Assembly (NCBI GenBank): GCA_917880885.1
Contig: OU862933.1
Location: 11,645,679 to 11,709,678, forward strand
DNA: 64,000 nt
Direction: 5' to 3'
DNA from: Limnephilus marmoratus
Lineage: Eukaryota; Arthropoda; Insecta; Trichoptera; Limnephilidae
This document shows, in pieces, positions 53,008 through 63,835 of this stretch (its first letter is position 1; each line of letters opens with the position of its first letter). Both the position numbers and the translations under genes were made by a program. The notes beneath the pieces are model-generated. The model was given only the letters and a program-made list of their open reading frames with translations. It made no database searches and was not told where the DNA came from.

Positions 53008-54394
53008 TTGGATGTGAACAAGTTTAAATCACAGACAACTTTGTTAAAGAATACTCTTTTTTACTGTTTGGGAGAGCTGCTTATTTGGAAAAAAATAATT
53101 TAACTCCCAATGTGTCCCAATTAAGAGGAATCGACTGTATTTTATCTACAAACTTTTCGAGGGCATAGAAAAAAGTATATCAAAAGAAGTGCCTTGTGGG
53201 CGTGTTTCATGGTACAATATCGTAGGCCTAATTTGGGCCAATAATTCCATACTAAACTGATCACAAAATTCAAAAGGGATGGCTACGTACAATTTCAGGC
53301 AAGTTTAAGAAAGACAAATCGAGTCCTAAATGATCTAGAATCGAAAGGTACTTTGTTAATAGTACATTCAAATTTGTACTGAAGACTCTTCTAGTATTAT
53401 ATTTTATGCCCGAGGGCGGGTATCTACGTTGCACGATGCAATTCACATAACTTAATGGCTGAAAAAGTTAAATCAGGTACTATTTTGAGTTTTATTTTGA
53501 ATGGATGAAATAAATTTGAACTATACAAAAATACGTTTTAAGATGATGTTGGAATTTCAATAAAAAACATTACTGAAGTCATAATATAAGAAACAAATTA
53601 AACAACGATCAGAAATGTGCATAATTTAAACACCTACGTACCCACGTCATATTTTTTCGTAAAAGGTACAATTTGAACAAGCTTTCTAGAACTATACGTG
53701 TAGGTAGATAATATAATTTATTTTTACAAACAAAAAAAAATCATAAAAAAATGTGAAATAAGTTTCAGTTATATGCATTAATTTTTGGTACTAAAATCGT
53801 TGTTGTTCCTTAAATTATACCTATATTCTCCAAATATAACTCATAAATGAATAAAATAGGTTCCAACTTATGTTTTATAATATGCCTAATGAGTAGATAT
53901 AGCGTTGTGTAAACCTATTTCAATTCTATACAGGAATGTATGTTAAAACATATCCAGTACCGTAGCATAGCGACGACCGAACATCCCGAGTTGTTGCCAT
54001 GTCTCAAAGGTGCTCGCGCTGGATATTCAAATTACCAAAATATATAAATATTTTAAGAAAGTTTCGCTTAGTTTGACTCTCCTTCCGACGACGGTAAACA
54101 TTTTTCCGTATCTAACTTGTTATTTATTATTATTATTTTTATTTTATTATTTCTTTGTGAAAAGATTTAGGTTTGCAATGAGATTTACAACAAAAAAGTA
54201 TTTTTGTAGTAATGGTTTTTTATAAATTAGACTGATTTAAAGTATAAACTATCACGAAGTATTCAATAAAGATGTAAAAGTAATGAAAAAGTGCATATTT
54301 ATATTTATATCTGAAACTCTCGTTTCGCTGAAAACGCCATGTTAACAATAGCCTAAGTATCATCCTAACCAACAGACCACCCCCAAAGACATTT
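53008..54394. other. No gene recognised
   Basis: AT-rich, with no repeat family recognised and no coding frame with support. Confidence 0.4.
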
Positions 54395-54525
54395 CAAAGT
54401 GAGGCTCCTCTCGAGAACGACCAAATCCAATCTCTATAAAACACTCATAAGACCGGTGCTAAGCTACGGTAACGACTTAGTGTTGGGTCCTAGCCAATGT
54501 TATTGGAAATATATTAAGAAGAATC
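54395..54525 (+). pseudogene. Short LINE ORF2 fragment
   Basis: Reads VRLLSRTTKSNLYKTLIRPV then LSYGNDLVLG, like the S..TK..LYK.LIRPVL.YG stretch following RT in some jockey-type LINEs. It is different from the element that follows. Confidence 0.5.
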
Positions 54526-54607
54526 ATTAAAGCCATGGCATTAACAAAAGATTTCAACAAATTAAATTAAATTAAGCATATGGTTAAGTTAATGAAGGTT
54601 AAATTAT

Positions 54608-55560
54608 AATATGGTTAGATACAAATACGCTCACATTGAACACCGAGAAAACTAAATATGTCACATCAAGCATAAATATAACAGGTCAACCTCATGATGA
54701 CGCCTCTATTAGAATACACACTTAAATTCCGATGAATCTTGTCAGTGTCCCTACATTGAGCGCACTACACAGATGAAGTATCTCGGCCTCACAATTGATC
54801 CATATCTCAAATGGAATATTCACACTCAAATAATTGCAAACAAAATAAGAAAAACCATGCACTTTTTTAGAACGATTCGAAACTTTCTCGACTTACAACA
54901 CTTGAAAATGATTTATTTTGCAGTCTGTCAATCTATTATTGAGTATGGTATCATAGCATGGGGAGGCGGTACTGCATCAGCACTAGACCCAATCATAAAG
55001 GCACAGAAAACTATTATAAAATTAATTCTTAGACTACCTCTAATTACAGATTCGAACTTAATCTTTAATATTATGAATGTGTTTGATGTTCGGCAGATAT
55101 ACGCAAAAACAATCCTCACTCATCTATTCACAAATATACATAAATACTATGAAAAAAGATTAAATACTCGCTGTATTCGAAACAATAACAAAGAATTACT
55201 ACAAATTCCCATAACTCATATTACTTTTGGTCAACGTAGCTTCAGATACCTTGCAACAAGACTTTACAACATTCTTCCAATTAGTATAAAAAAATGTGAA
55301 AGAAAGTTTGGATAAAAAATAATGATAGGGCATTTACCGGTGCACTCCCCCAAATTCGAAATTAGTAATGAACCAATGCTGTCACTATTGTACCTATGTT
55401 ATTGTTATTATTAATACAACCAATCTATTGTGCGATTATTTTCTAATATAGGTGTAGGTATTTTCACAGAATTATAAATTGACGTAAAATTACTGCCTCA
55501 ACACAGGCTAGCCTAGTGAGGCAGGTTACGAGAAACCTACGTTTATAATTATAAATCTCT
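54608..55560 (+). pseudogene. LINE, ORF2 3' part with 3' UTR
   Basis: A 180-codon frame (54773-55315) reads MKYLGLTIDPYLKWNIHTQ, HFFRTIRNFLDLQHLKMIYF, SIIEYGIIAWGGGTASALDP, IKAQKTIIKLI and GQRSFRYLATRLYNILPI. KYLG..ID..LKW..H and IIEYGI..WGG are the connection region after the RT domain in insect LINEs. Just upstream, NTLTLNTEKTKYVT (from about 54615) fits the RT thumb (L..N..KT). The 3' UTR holds a stem-loop at 55493-55524. A related, more decayed element lies at 62870-63830. Confidence 0.8.
55493..55524 (+). other. LINE 3' UTR stem-loop, copy 1
   Basis: CTGCCTCA pairs with TGAGGCAG over eight base pairs, closing a 16-base loop with the palindrome AGGCTAGCCT. The counterpart at 63783-63815 keeps the pairing with changed bases. 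Confidence 0.75.
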
Positions 55561-55789
55561 ATTCTTTAAGTACCTACTGTTATATGTATATTGTTTTCCA
55601 TTATTAACTTTTGTACTTATGCAACTTTTAAACTATTGTATACTTTTCTTTGTAGTTATAAATCTTTAAATTTTTGTTCAATAAAGATATATATTAATAT
55701 TATTATTATATCTGTGATATTATGTTCAAAGATACTGAAAGTTTTAAATACTTTAGTAGACATACCCGTAAAAAAAGTACAAAAATATA

Positions 55790-56035
55790 TTGGTAGAGCT
55801 GCGCTCTGAAAAGCGCACAGCGAGAATAGACGTTAGCCGACCACTAAATAGGCTTCTTTATAACTGGCCTACAGGACAAAGGAGTATTGGGAGACCCACC
55901 CTTCAATGGCTGCATGAAGTGGAGGCCAATACCGCAACCACATCCTCAGGCAATTTGGGAATGCGGAACTTGTGGGAGACTAAAGGAGACGACAGGAGTG
56001 GTGGAGACGTTTTATAAAGGCGGCAGGGACTCTAA
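55790..56035 (+). pseudogene. RTE-like LINE C-terminal fragment
   Basis: The frame reads NRLLYNWPTGQRSIGRPTLQ then WLHEVEANTATT, like the G.RS.GRP..RW.D.V pattern at the end of RTE-type ORF2. Immediately before it are VELRSEKRTARIDVSRP. No RT core. Confidence 0.55.
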
Positions 56036-56659
56036 AAGGTTGGTAGCATGTAATTACATTAACTTAATAGCTATTTTCCGACAGTAAAGGAAATGTACCG
56101 AATATGGCATATGTCCCTAATATGAGATGGTGGTGTTTCTCAAAATTTAAGTAAGAATAGCCTCTATAACCCAGCGTTCTCGATTCCCCACCGACCGACC
56201 GTGAAAATGTCAGTAATCGTCCTGACGCGCGCCGACCACACCACACTTGAAAGAGTATTGTCTCTCACATTGTTGAAAAAAAATCCTGTAAAAACATTGT
56301 TGTTTTATAACTGTTTTTCATAAGTGTAATGTATCATAATAGTCTACGATCTAGTACATATTTTACAATGTTAGTCTATGGGCTCTTCGGTTCACATGGT
56401 CTCATTGCCGAGTTGTGCCAAAGGTGACCGAGAGTAGATTTACGAAGTCATTAGTTTTCAAGAACTCTCTAGATCAAAACTAGCCTTCAGCATGGAAGGA
56501 CGTTTGTCCTCAGAATTATTATTATAATTACAATACGTTATTAAACAGTCACCGTGTTATAAAGAACCTAAGTCTTTCAATAAGCATCCATATATAATTA
56601 CTAGAGAATACAGGTCCCAGTACGTAATACAATATTCTGAGGAGAGAATATTAAGAGAT
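56036..56659. other. No gene recognised
   Basis: No supported feature. Confidence 0.4.
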
Positions 56660-56815
56660 ATAATAATGAGTCAAGTCGTTTTCCTTGTGATAGACAACCA
56701 CCCAAAGGCGAATCGTTGCTTGAGATGGATTTAATGGCAAGATCTGAATTGCCTGCTAACTCCCATCCAGTTTTTAATTCTCTCTTTTTCCTCCCTCACA
56801 TCCTTCCGCATTAAC
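56660..56815 (+). mobile_element. Decayed SINE-A fragment
   Basis: GGCGAATCGTTGCTTGAGAT, TTAATGGCAAGATCTGAATT and the C/T-rich part following match the SINE-A middle. Confidence 0.45.
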
Positions 56816-56833
56816 CTGACGGCCGCTGTCAGT

Positions 56834-56856
56834 GGGGGGGGGGGGGGGGGGGGGGG
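56834..56856 (+). repeat. G homopolymer, 23 bases
   Basis: An uninterrupted run of G between two SINE-A fragments. Length may be unreliable in sequencing. Confidence 0.85.
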
Positions 56857-56929
56857 TGACACTCGAACGTGGAGAAAAAAACTTACGAAAGTGCAAAATT
56901 GTCACAAAAAAATATTTTACGCTTGAGGG

Positions 56930-57240
56930 GTAAAGCCGAATCGAATGCCGGCGTAGCAAATAAATTGTTTTTGATTAATTTGTGTTATTTCAAAATTAAT
57001 TAGTTAAAAATAATATATATATAATATTTTTGCGGCACGTTCCGGAGTAGAAGATACTCTCAGTATCGCCCTAGTGTGACCAACATTCATATTTGAAACG
57101 TTGCTTGAAATGGATTTAGCCGTGTTTAGTAACCAAATCTGATTAGCCAGATACTTCCCAGTAGTCATAGTCACTTAGCATAGTCACTGGCTCCAGACGG
57201 GAGCACCTACGATTCTTGTGAGGTATTTACAAAAAAAACT
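56930..57240 (+). mobile_element. SINE-A, head degraded
   Basis: From GCCGAATCGAATGCCGGCGT (box B relic) through TTTGTGTTATTTCAAAATTA, GGCACGTTCCGGAGTAGAAG, TCAGTATCGCCCTAGTGTG and GTTGCTTGAAATGG, to GACGGGAGCACC and GTGAGGTATTTAC. The C/T-rich block is partly deleted. Confidence 0.8.
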
Positions 57241-57249
57241 CATAATTTT

Positions 57250-57320
57250 CCCCAGAATTGGGGATGCACAGTTTTACTGGCACCAAGCAGTTGAGACTTC
57301 TACCGTATAATATTATGATA
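57250..57320 (+). mobile_element. SINE-A 3' terminal fragment
   Basis: CCCCAGAATTGGGGATGCAC, TTTTACTGGCACCAAGC and GAGACTTCTACCGTATAA match the last 70 bp of SINE-A. Confidence 0.55.
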
Positions 57321-57828
57321 TGAATAAAAAAGCAAACAAAAAATGAAAAACGAGCCCATAAGTGTCCTCTCGAATCACACGAACGGTCATTATTTACCGT
57401 CTTGCCTCTTATTTATGAAGAGGCATTGTGAGCACTTGAAAAACTGGCCTATCATAATTCATAGAGAGAACCGTCGAATAGAGTATTTGGATCGAGCCAA
57501 TGGCCTTTGTTTATTCAACTTAAAATAATCTCACAAAAAATAGTACCATAACTTTTTGAATGGCGCTGTTTAAGGCAACGAAAAACGTATTAAGTTTTTT
57601 TGTTCCTAAGGGTTCGATTTAGTAGGTATTTTACTTGTAGGTAGTTATGGTGGATGTTTTTATCAATTGGAAAATGTTAAAGTTGATGAGGGGAGGCAGT
57701 TTGGTTCACTACAAAGCCAAAACACTATATTATTTCGGATGAATTAAGGCAAATGATTGCCTTTGCAAATTTATTGATTTTGTGATAGAAAAGTATATAT
57801 TTTATTGATTTTATTTTTATTTTTATGA
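57321..57828. other. No gene recognised
   Basis: Contains a 61-codon frame (57343-57528) without family resemblance. Confidence 0.4.
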
Positions 57829-58055
57829 AAATACCGCACTAGAGTCCCAACCGCTCTCAACCGCCTGGAGCCAGTGAGACTATGGCATCCTCAATTAGGA
57901 TATGTTGTGATGTTAAAGGTATTGGGGAGGGGAAAGAGATGGGGAAGATGAAGGCCTTTATATGCAGATCTGGACACCAAACACGCTTTTCAACCGACGT
58001 TACAATTCTGAATGGTGCCCAAGGCGATACTGAAAGTATTTTCTACATTGCCACA
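57829..58055 (-). mobile_element. SINE-A, 5'-truncated
   Basis: Minus orientation: GAAAATACCGCACTAGAGTC, AGCCAGTGAGACTATGGCAT, GATATGTTGTGATGTTAAAG and CGATACTGAAAGTATTTTC. Confidence 0.7.
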
Positions 58056-58471
58056 TGTGTAGAGAAAAATATTTAATGTAAATATGAAACCCTCAATATA
58101 ATGGTCACCGAAAGAGGTCGTACGTCATCTCCCTTTTTCGTTTTCATTCAGACGTTTGAGAAAGAAGAGGACGATCGTCGATTAGATGTTACGTAGACTT
58201 CTCTCTAGGACTACTTTAGCACAGCTATAAGATTCGTTTTCTGGGCTCGGAGATCACGGTTTCAAAATCTGTCTTAGCACAAATTATTAAAAAAAAAAAT
58301 TCATGCAAAAAAACAACTTATCTACTACCATAATTAGAACAAAACTGTTGTTTTCAAAGAATATTTGTGGTCAGTAATATTTTAACTCTTGACATAGCTG
58401 AAAAATCTGTACCAAGATTAAAAATAAAGCTTCACAAAATAACTTAAAATGATTGAATCTGTTCCACTTAC

Positions 58472-58564
58472 ATGGTATGGCCATTGTGGAGTCGTTGGGG
58501 TCCGGGGCATACTCTTCCTTGGGGAAATAATCGATCTTGCTGCACTCAAAGTGAACGTCTCCAG
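58472..58564 (-). CDS. Internal exon of a stargazin/CACNG-like gene (extracellular loop)
   Basis: On the minus strand the sequence reads TTTACAG at the acceptor, 93 bp of exon, then GTAAGT as donor. The exon encodes 30 full residues starting GDVHFECSKIDYFP and ending STMAIP, with two bases before and one after, so both introns are phase 1. The C..IDYFP pattern matches the extracellular loop just before the second membrane span of stargazin-type calcium channel gamma subunits (C..IDHFP in vertebrates). These four-span claudin-like proteins act at the plasma membrane as auxiliary subunits of calcium channels or AMPA receptors. The last base joins the first two of the exon at 34707-34847 to give Tyr and a continuous frame. 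An in-frame ATG upstream lies in intron sequence and is not taken as a start. Family is clear; the exact orthologue (insect Stg1-type or another) is inferred. Confidence 0.87.
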
Positions 58565-58734
58565 CTGTAAATAATACCAACACCAATGTAAGCCATTTGA
58601 AAATCACTGAAAAATTCTTCCTTGAATAAAGTAATAGTTTTAATGGTTTGAATTTTTAAACATGTGAATCCATTTTAAAAAATAGCAATGCGTTCATATT
58701 TGTGTAAGGTTCATCATAATGAACTTTCATTATA

Positions 58735-59310
58735 TCTCATTATCCAAGCTTATGAGGCCAATACTCCATTAAATCACATTATCCAAGCTTTCAACGTCAA
58801 TATGTCCAAAGGATAAATCACATTTATCCAAGTTATCAATACCAATACTCCAAATGGAAAAATAAAATTCCAGAAAATCACATTATCCTAACTTTCAACG
58901 CCAACATGCCCAATGGATAATAAAATTCCAGTAAATCACAAGATCCTAACTTTCAACGCCAATATGTCGAAAGGATAATAAAATTCCAGTAAATCATATT
59001 ATCCTAACTTCCATCGCCAATATGTCCAATGGATGATAAAATTCCAGCAAATCACATGATCCTAACTTTCAACGCCAATATGTCCAATGGATAATAAAAT
59101 TCCAGAAAATCACATTATCCTAACTTTCAACGTCAATATGTCCAATGGATAATAAAATTCCAGTAAATCACATTATCCAAGCTTTCAAAGCCAATACATT
59201 CAATGAAATAAAATTCCTTTATCCAAGCTTTCAATGCCAATGGAATGCATTAAATGGAAAAATAATATTTCATAAAATCACTTTATCCAAGCTTTCAACG
59301 CCAATATATA
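58735..59310 (+). repeat. 58-bp minisatellite, about ten units
   Basis: Unit AAATCACATTATCCTAACTT + TCAACGCCAATATGTCCAAT + GGATAATAAAATTCCAGT. Central units (about 58876-59165) are well kept; both ends are degenerate, with ATCCAAGCTTTCAA variants. It lies about 170 bp upstream of the stargazin-like exon in the adjoining intron. Confidence 0.9.
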
Positions 59311-61564
59311 CATAAAAAAGTGGACTCGAAATATGACTTTCTAATGTAATGATTGAATCAATGAGTCAAGAGAACATTTTATTACTTTCTGTTCAAGTTA
59401 TTGCACATATTAAGGACGGTTTGTTTATCAAAATTTGAACAAGTCCTCAAATTTTAGAGTCGATATTCAAATTCTGTGAAAGTCCTATTGAAATTCTGGT
59501 AACATTCAAGTAATGAAAAGTAACCAGCAATGATGAAATAATAACATTACTTAAATAATTTTTTTTAATGAAATTTTCAAATTCTGTGAAACATTTAATA
59601 AAAAAATTATTCTTCTAATCTCCTTGGACATTTTTGCGTACATAATTTAAATTGACTGTAGTAGCTATATTAATATCTATATTTTTAAATAATTTTATAT
59701 TGTTAGCTATGTATATAGTTGTCCAATTGAATATTACTGAAAGATGTTCAAATATAATTCGAAGAGTTTGACCTATGTACATACATACATTTATGATAAA
59801 TATATATTTACTTTCAAAGTCATTGCTGAGGCCTAACTGCAATAAATATTATTTTGTTGTGTGGTTGATCTACATTACTTACTAGATATTCTTCAACAAC
59901 ATATAAAAACGGAATGGAAATAGCACCACCATTAGTCGTGAAAATAAATGTAGTTGGAAATCAAGACTGCTAATAGAAAGATAAAATGTCTTCCTTAGCA
60001 TAACTTGTACGTTTACATTAAGAGACGGTAGCCTAGAGTTAAATGTACCACCATAATGACAGCGTATTTCCCCAAAATACCATCAAATTCGTACACTTTG
60101 ATTGCCCCCTGTTCAAAGTTGTTAAATGGAGTTCAAAAATTTCAACATTTAATTACACCCAATAAAATTGTGATAAACTGAAATGGAAATCATAAATTTT
60201 ACTTAAAATTCTGAATGTAACTTCAATTTGGCCAATCTTCCATTAGCTCTGTTCGAAACAATTAAAATTTTACGTTGAAAACAATTAAGTTCAAGAAGAA
60301 CGGTAAGTGGAAAATTTCATCATCGTTTTACCGGTACGAAAATTCTCTTTATTCATTCGTTAAATTCCAAGTCGGAATATTTTATTTTTTTAATTATTAA
60401 GCTTCTTCGTTTTGAATATTTAATTAAACTGCAGGTAGAAAAGGGAGCAGATTTGAGCGGGTTAATTAAATGGGTTTTGTTTCAGAATACATTATTCAAA
60501 TGAAAAAACGACTTGTCTGGAAAGTCTTACTTTGCAGACGGTTCAAAAATCTGGACTTTTAATAAAATGAAACGTAGGAACACCATAGAAAAAAATCGAC
60601 TTTATCAAATAGTACTCTGTACTATCAATTTTAATAATAAAAACAAGCTGTTAAAAACCCGCTCAGCAGGTTTTTACTGCTAGGCCCTGCGGGCGATTAT
60701 TGGTTCGGCTTCGCCCAGTGTTGGTGACCATTTTATTAATCCAAAAGGAACTGGTTCCAAAAATAGCCATTTCTCGGATCCAGTGTAGCTAGTCACCGCG
60801 AAAAAGTAACCGAGAGAGAGCAATGACGTTATATGTAATATTTAGCCGCTTGATACAACATGTATTTCCATCAACCTTTCCATATCAGGAGAGATATTAC
60901 ATATTCACTAATTGGTAGCAATTATACCTAGAGGGGAGACGTCCAACCTGCTGACGGAAGTAGCGACATCTTGAGTCGAATTCTTGAATTCAAAACCAAA
61001 TTATAACAGTAGCTTTGTTTGAAATTCCAGGTACGATGTTATTTGTGGCGTGGCGTCAGACATGCACTCGAAGCTGGGGTAGATAATTAATATTATTGAT
61101 TTGATTCATCATAAGAATTAATAGATAATCGTCTATAAATCTTTGGTAAAGCGTTTATCTAATATTAGATGTGGAAGGAATTGACATCCTGGTAAATATT
61201 ATGAAATAAATGTCTTTATTTCCAAACGAACGGTAGTGGGATGCTGAACGGTGAATCTTGACAAGAAGGCAAGTGTATACTTTTATAAGTTTTACTAATA
61301 ATTTATACATATTTTTCTACATATACTTGTTTGACTATACTTGTTTTTCTATGGTTATGATTCTTCATTTTCATTATACGTTTATCCTGACGAAGAAATC
61401 ATTGTTTCTGAAACACGTCGATTGCTTTGATTATTGCGGTGTACCTATCTGTTACTGTAAAAGCCTGTACTACGGTAAATCTTAGGTTTTATCAGTAAAT
61501 CCTAATATTTACCAACTATTAATGTTGCTAAATCATAGGATTTATGTGCTTTTACAGTGAAATA
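59311..61564. other. No gene recognised
   Basis: AT-rich, with no upstream exon of the host gene found. 60655-60740 has a GC-rich block (GCTAGGCCCTGCGGGCG, GGTTCGGCTTCGCCCAG) of unknown origin. 61387-61425 (CCTGACGAAGAAATCATTG, TTTCTGAAACACGTCG) resembles a Penelope-like 3' motif. Confidence 0.4.
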
Positions 61565-61663
61565 TAAAAAGTTACATATTTTTTATTGAAGAAGAAGATA
61601 ATAATCTAAACGAAAATATGAAAGAGAACAAGACACAAAAAAAAAAACAGAAAAAGACAATGG

Positions 61664-61740
61664 TCGCAACTGGGACTCGAACCCAGACCTCTCGTCTAAC
61701 TGTGACGTGCGCGTTAACTAATTTCGCTATTGCCACTTTC
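61664..61740 (-). ncRNA. tRNA-like head, left arm
   Basis: Minus strand: GTGGCAATAGCGAAATTAGT, TAACGCGCACGTCACAG, TTAGACGAGAGGTCTGGG, TTCGAGTCCCAGTTGCGACC. Box B GGTTCGAGTCC is perfect and CTGGG pairs with CCCAG; box A is diverged. Confidence 0.65.
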
Positions 61741-61987
61741 TGTCAAACCGTCATATATTTGTCGATCTCATATTTAATTTAGAATTAATATTATCTTCAA
61801 CTCATTCTTTTTCCGAATTCGTACATATTTATCCGAGACGCTATCCAGGTTACAAACCAATTCTTAGAATGATTGTTTCCAATAAAATGGTTAGTTGCCC
61901 GGAATATGGAAAAATAAATAGTCGAAGATAATATTATTAATTCTAAAATTTGAAATATGAGAAAGATTAGTATGACGATTTGACAGA

Positions 61988-62060
61988 AGGTGGCAATAGC
62001 GAAATTGGTTAAAGCGCACGTCTCGGTTAGACGAGAGGTCTGGGTTCGAGTCCCAGACCC
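61988..62060 (+). ncRNA. tRNA-like head, right arm
   Basis: GGTGGCAATAGCGAAATTGG, TTAAAGCGCACGTCTCGG, TTAGACGAGAGGTCTGGG, then TTCGAGTCCCAGACC. Good T arm and perfect box B. The TCTCG / CGAGA arm could be an anticodon stem, but the loop is short, so it is unlikely to be a working tRNA. Confidence 0.65.
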
Positions 62061-62062
62061 CC

Positions 62063-62247
62063 TTTCCTTGCATCGTAGTGGAAGGGGATGAATTCAAACG
62101 TCAAACGCCCGAATTTCTACCCAATCCTCATACTTTTCCCTTCCCAGATCTTCCTCTCCTTCCTTTCATTAAAAAAACCCTCCACACAACGACCACAAAG
62201 ATCACAAAGGCCCTGAGGGAATATTTTTTTCTGAGGGCCTCATGCTG
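62063..62247 (+). mobile_element. Family-B repeat, 3' part with stem-loop
   Basis: CTTGCATCGTAGTGGAAGGG, ATGAATTCAAACGTC, pyrimidine-rich sequence, CCTCCACACAACGACCACAA, and GGCCCTGAGGGA / TTCTGAGGGCC. Joined directly to the tRNA-like arm at its left. Confidence 0.75.
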
Positions 62248-62860
62248 ATTGCGGACGTCATGGACTCTACCAACGACCACGTTTACTATATTTGTTAAAC
62301 CACTGTTATATGTTTTATTTTATGTTATTTCCTATTTTATTTGTTGTATTATACGGCAACATCCGCTCCGATCATAAATACTTAAAAGGATCATTTTACA
62401 TATAATTTAATAAGCTAGAGGCGGACTATTCATTATTGAAAACATTTTAAATACCCAAATATTTGTTTCTTCTTCTTCTTTGTGTGCCCCACCAGGTCTC
62501 CCCGATGGCGATCATGCTGGTAAATATATCTCTATCTTGCACTGGTATAGCTCTTCTACACTTCTAATACCGTTCCACTCTGGTACATTTGATTAATGAC
62601 TTAAAAGTCAACGCGCATGCATCTCTACCTTGTGAAGAATTAACGGTTAATTATTCACAGTACTCTTCTTCTAGAAATGCTAGAAAATACTTCACAATAA
62701 GCCTTTTAAAATTTCCTTAAATTTGTATTTATATGCGTCAATATACTTGTCCCACAGCCATATTCCCCATATATTCTATTAACGTCACAGTATCGTATTG
62801 TAGGCCATGTTTAAAAACTTTTCTTTTATATTGGCCGTGAGAATCATAAAAGCGCATAAT
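62248..62860. other. No gene recognised
   Basis: AT-rich. 62478-62535 (TGTGTGCCCCACCAGGTCTC, GATGGCGATCATGCTGG) is less AT-rich and may be a repeat end. Confidence 0.35.
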
Positions 62861-62869
62861 GAATCCCTT

Positions 62870-63835
62870 GTTAGGTTTTGTAAAAATACGACATAACATG
62901 AAAAGCTGTCAATGGAATCCACTAACGCGGACTCAGGTAATCAAGTACTTAGGCATTTATATTGACAACTATTTTAGATGGACAGAACAAATAAATAAAA
63001 CAACGGGTAAAGTTAGAAAACTCATATATTCTTTTTAAAACATACGAAACATAATGCCAATGAAGACTCTAAAAACGATATACTACGCACTAGCCCAATC
63101 AATTATCACTCACGGTATGATTGGTTGGCTGCTAAAACTAATATGGACCCTCTCGACAAAGCACAAAAAGCCTTAATTAAAGTTATAACAATAAAACCCT
63201 ATAGATTCCCGAAGACACAGTTATTTAAGGACTCTGCTGTATTGAACTGTACATCAAAATTATAATTATACATTACCAAAAGGACAAACTAAACCATCAT
63301 ACTGCACAACATCATTACGAAACAAGACACAGACACTAACACATGACTCCAAAGACAAATACTACCTATGGACAAAGACATTACCGTAATTTGGCTACAA
63401 TTTTTTTAAATTTACTTGAAAAAGATATTCATGTGACTAAAAATGCTAATCTAAAACACAAAATTCATACGTGGATATTCAACAAAGGTGTTGTATACTG
63501 CGGGCAGATAATTTATACCATATAACAACACACTATCTGTAACAACTGTATCTTTCTCTTTTCCTCTCAAATATTTGTTATTATTTCTAAATTTCTTAGT
63601 ATTCTTATATAATCATTTTAAATGTTTATATTTCTTATTAATTGTATGAATATTTTTTATGTTTCTCAACTTTTTTCATTTTCTTTTTCTTTCATTCTAT
63701 TTATCTTTTCATATATAAATTAAAAAATTTATCTTAATCTTTTCTTACAAGATTAAGTAATCAAAATTTGACTAAATTCCTGCCACCTCGGAACAGGCTC
63801 AGCCTAGTGAGGTGGTGTTTACCAAAAAACAAAAA
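62870..63835 (+). pseudogene. Decayed LINE, related to the one at 54608
   Basis: Across frameshifts and stops it reads VIKYLGIYIDNYFRWTEQIN, a stop, NIRNIMPMKTLKTIYYALAQ, SIITHGMIGW, NMDPLDKAQKALIKVITIKP and, in another frame, TYGQRHYRNLATIFLNLL. The order KYLG..ID, LKTIYYALAQSII, W and DKAQKALIK matches the copy at 54773-55315. The 3' UTR has the paired stem-loop at 63783-63815. Dead copy. Confidence 0.75.
63783..63815 (+). other. LINE 3' UTR stem-loop, copy 2
   Basis: CCACCTCG pairs with TGAGGTGG (last pair G-U) around AGGCTCAGCCT. Compared with 55493-55524, two base pairs have changed on both sides at once. Confidence 0.75.

Larger units (their letters stand above)
34848..58471 (-). other. 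23.6-kb intron of the stargazin-like gene
   Basis: Interval between the donor GTAAGT at 58466-58471 and the acceptor CAG at 34848-34850. Both exon edges are phase 1 and together restore a Tyr codon. It holds hAT, piggyBac, TTAA-flanked and palindromic DNA elements, several LINE remnants, SINE-A and family-B repeats. This is inferred from exon homology; RNA reads across the junction would prove it. Confidence 0.8.
61565..62062. mobile_element. Head-to-head tRNA-like foldback (second type), complete
   Basis: Left arm (61583-61750): tail GAAGAAGAAGATAATAATCT, CGAAAATATGAAAGAGAACA, then a minus-strand tRNA-like head. Right arm (from 61988): the plus-strand head. The heads face each other over a spacer with GTCGAAGATAATATTATTAA. 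The right tail is replaced by a family-B 3' part starting at about 62063. The same family is truncated at 21880-22205. Confidence 0.75.

Noticed and set aside
56834..56856. G-run as a biological signal
   Set aside because: Homopolymer runs of this length are common sequencing or slippage products; kept only as a repeat.
58371..58607. 78-codon frame with a signal-peptide-like start (MIFKWLTLVLVLF) as a complete small secreted protein
   Set aside because: The hydrophobic start lies in intron sequence before a clear acceptor, and the end runs past a clear donor; the exon model explains it better.
15782..62060. Functional tRNA genes
   Set aside because: Box B and T arms are good in some heads, but acceptor stems and anticodon loops do not fold properly and all lie in repeats.
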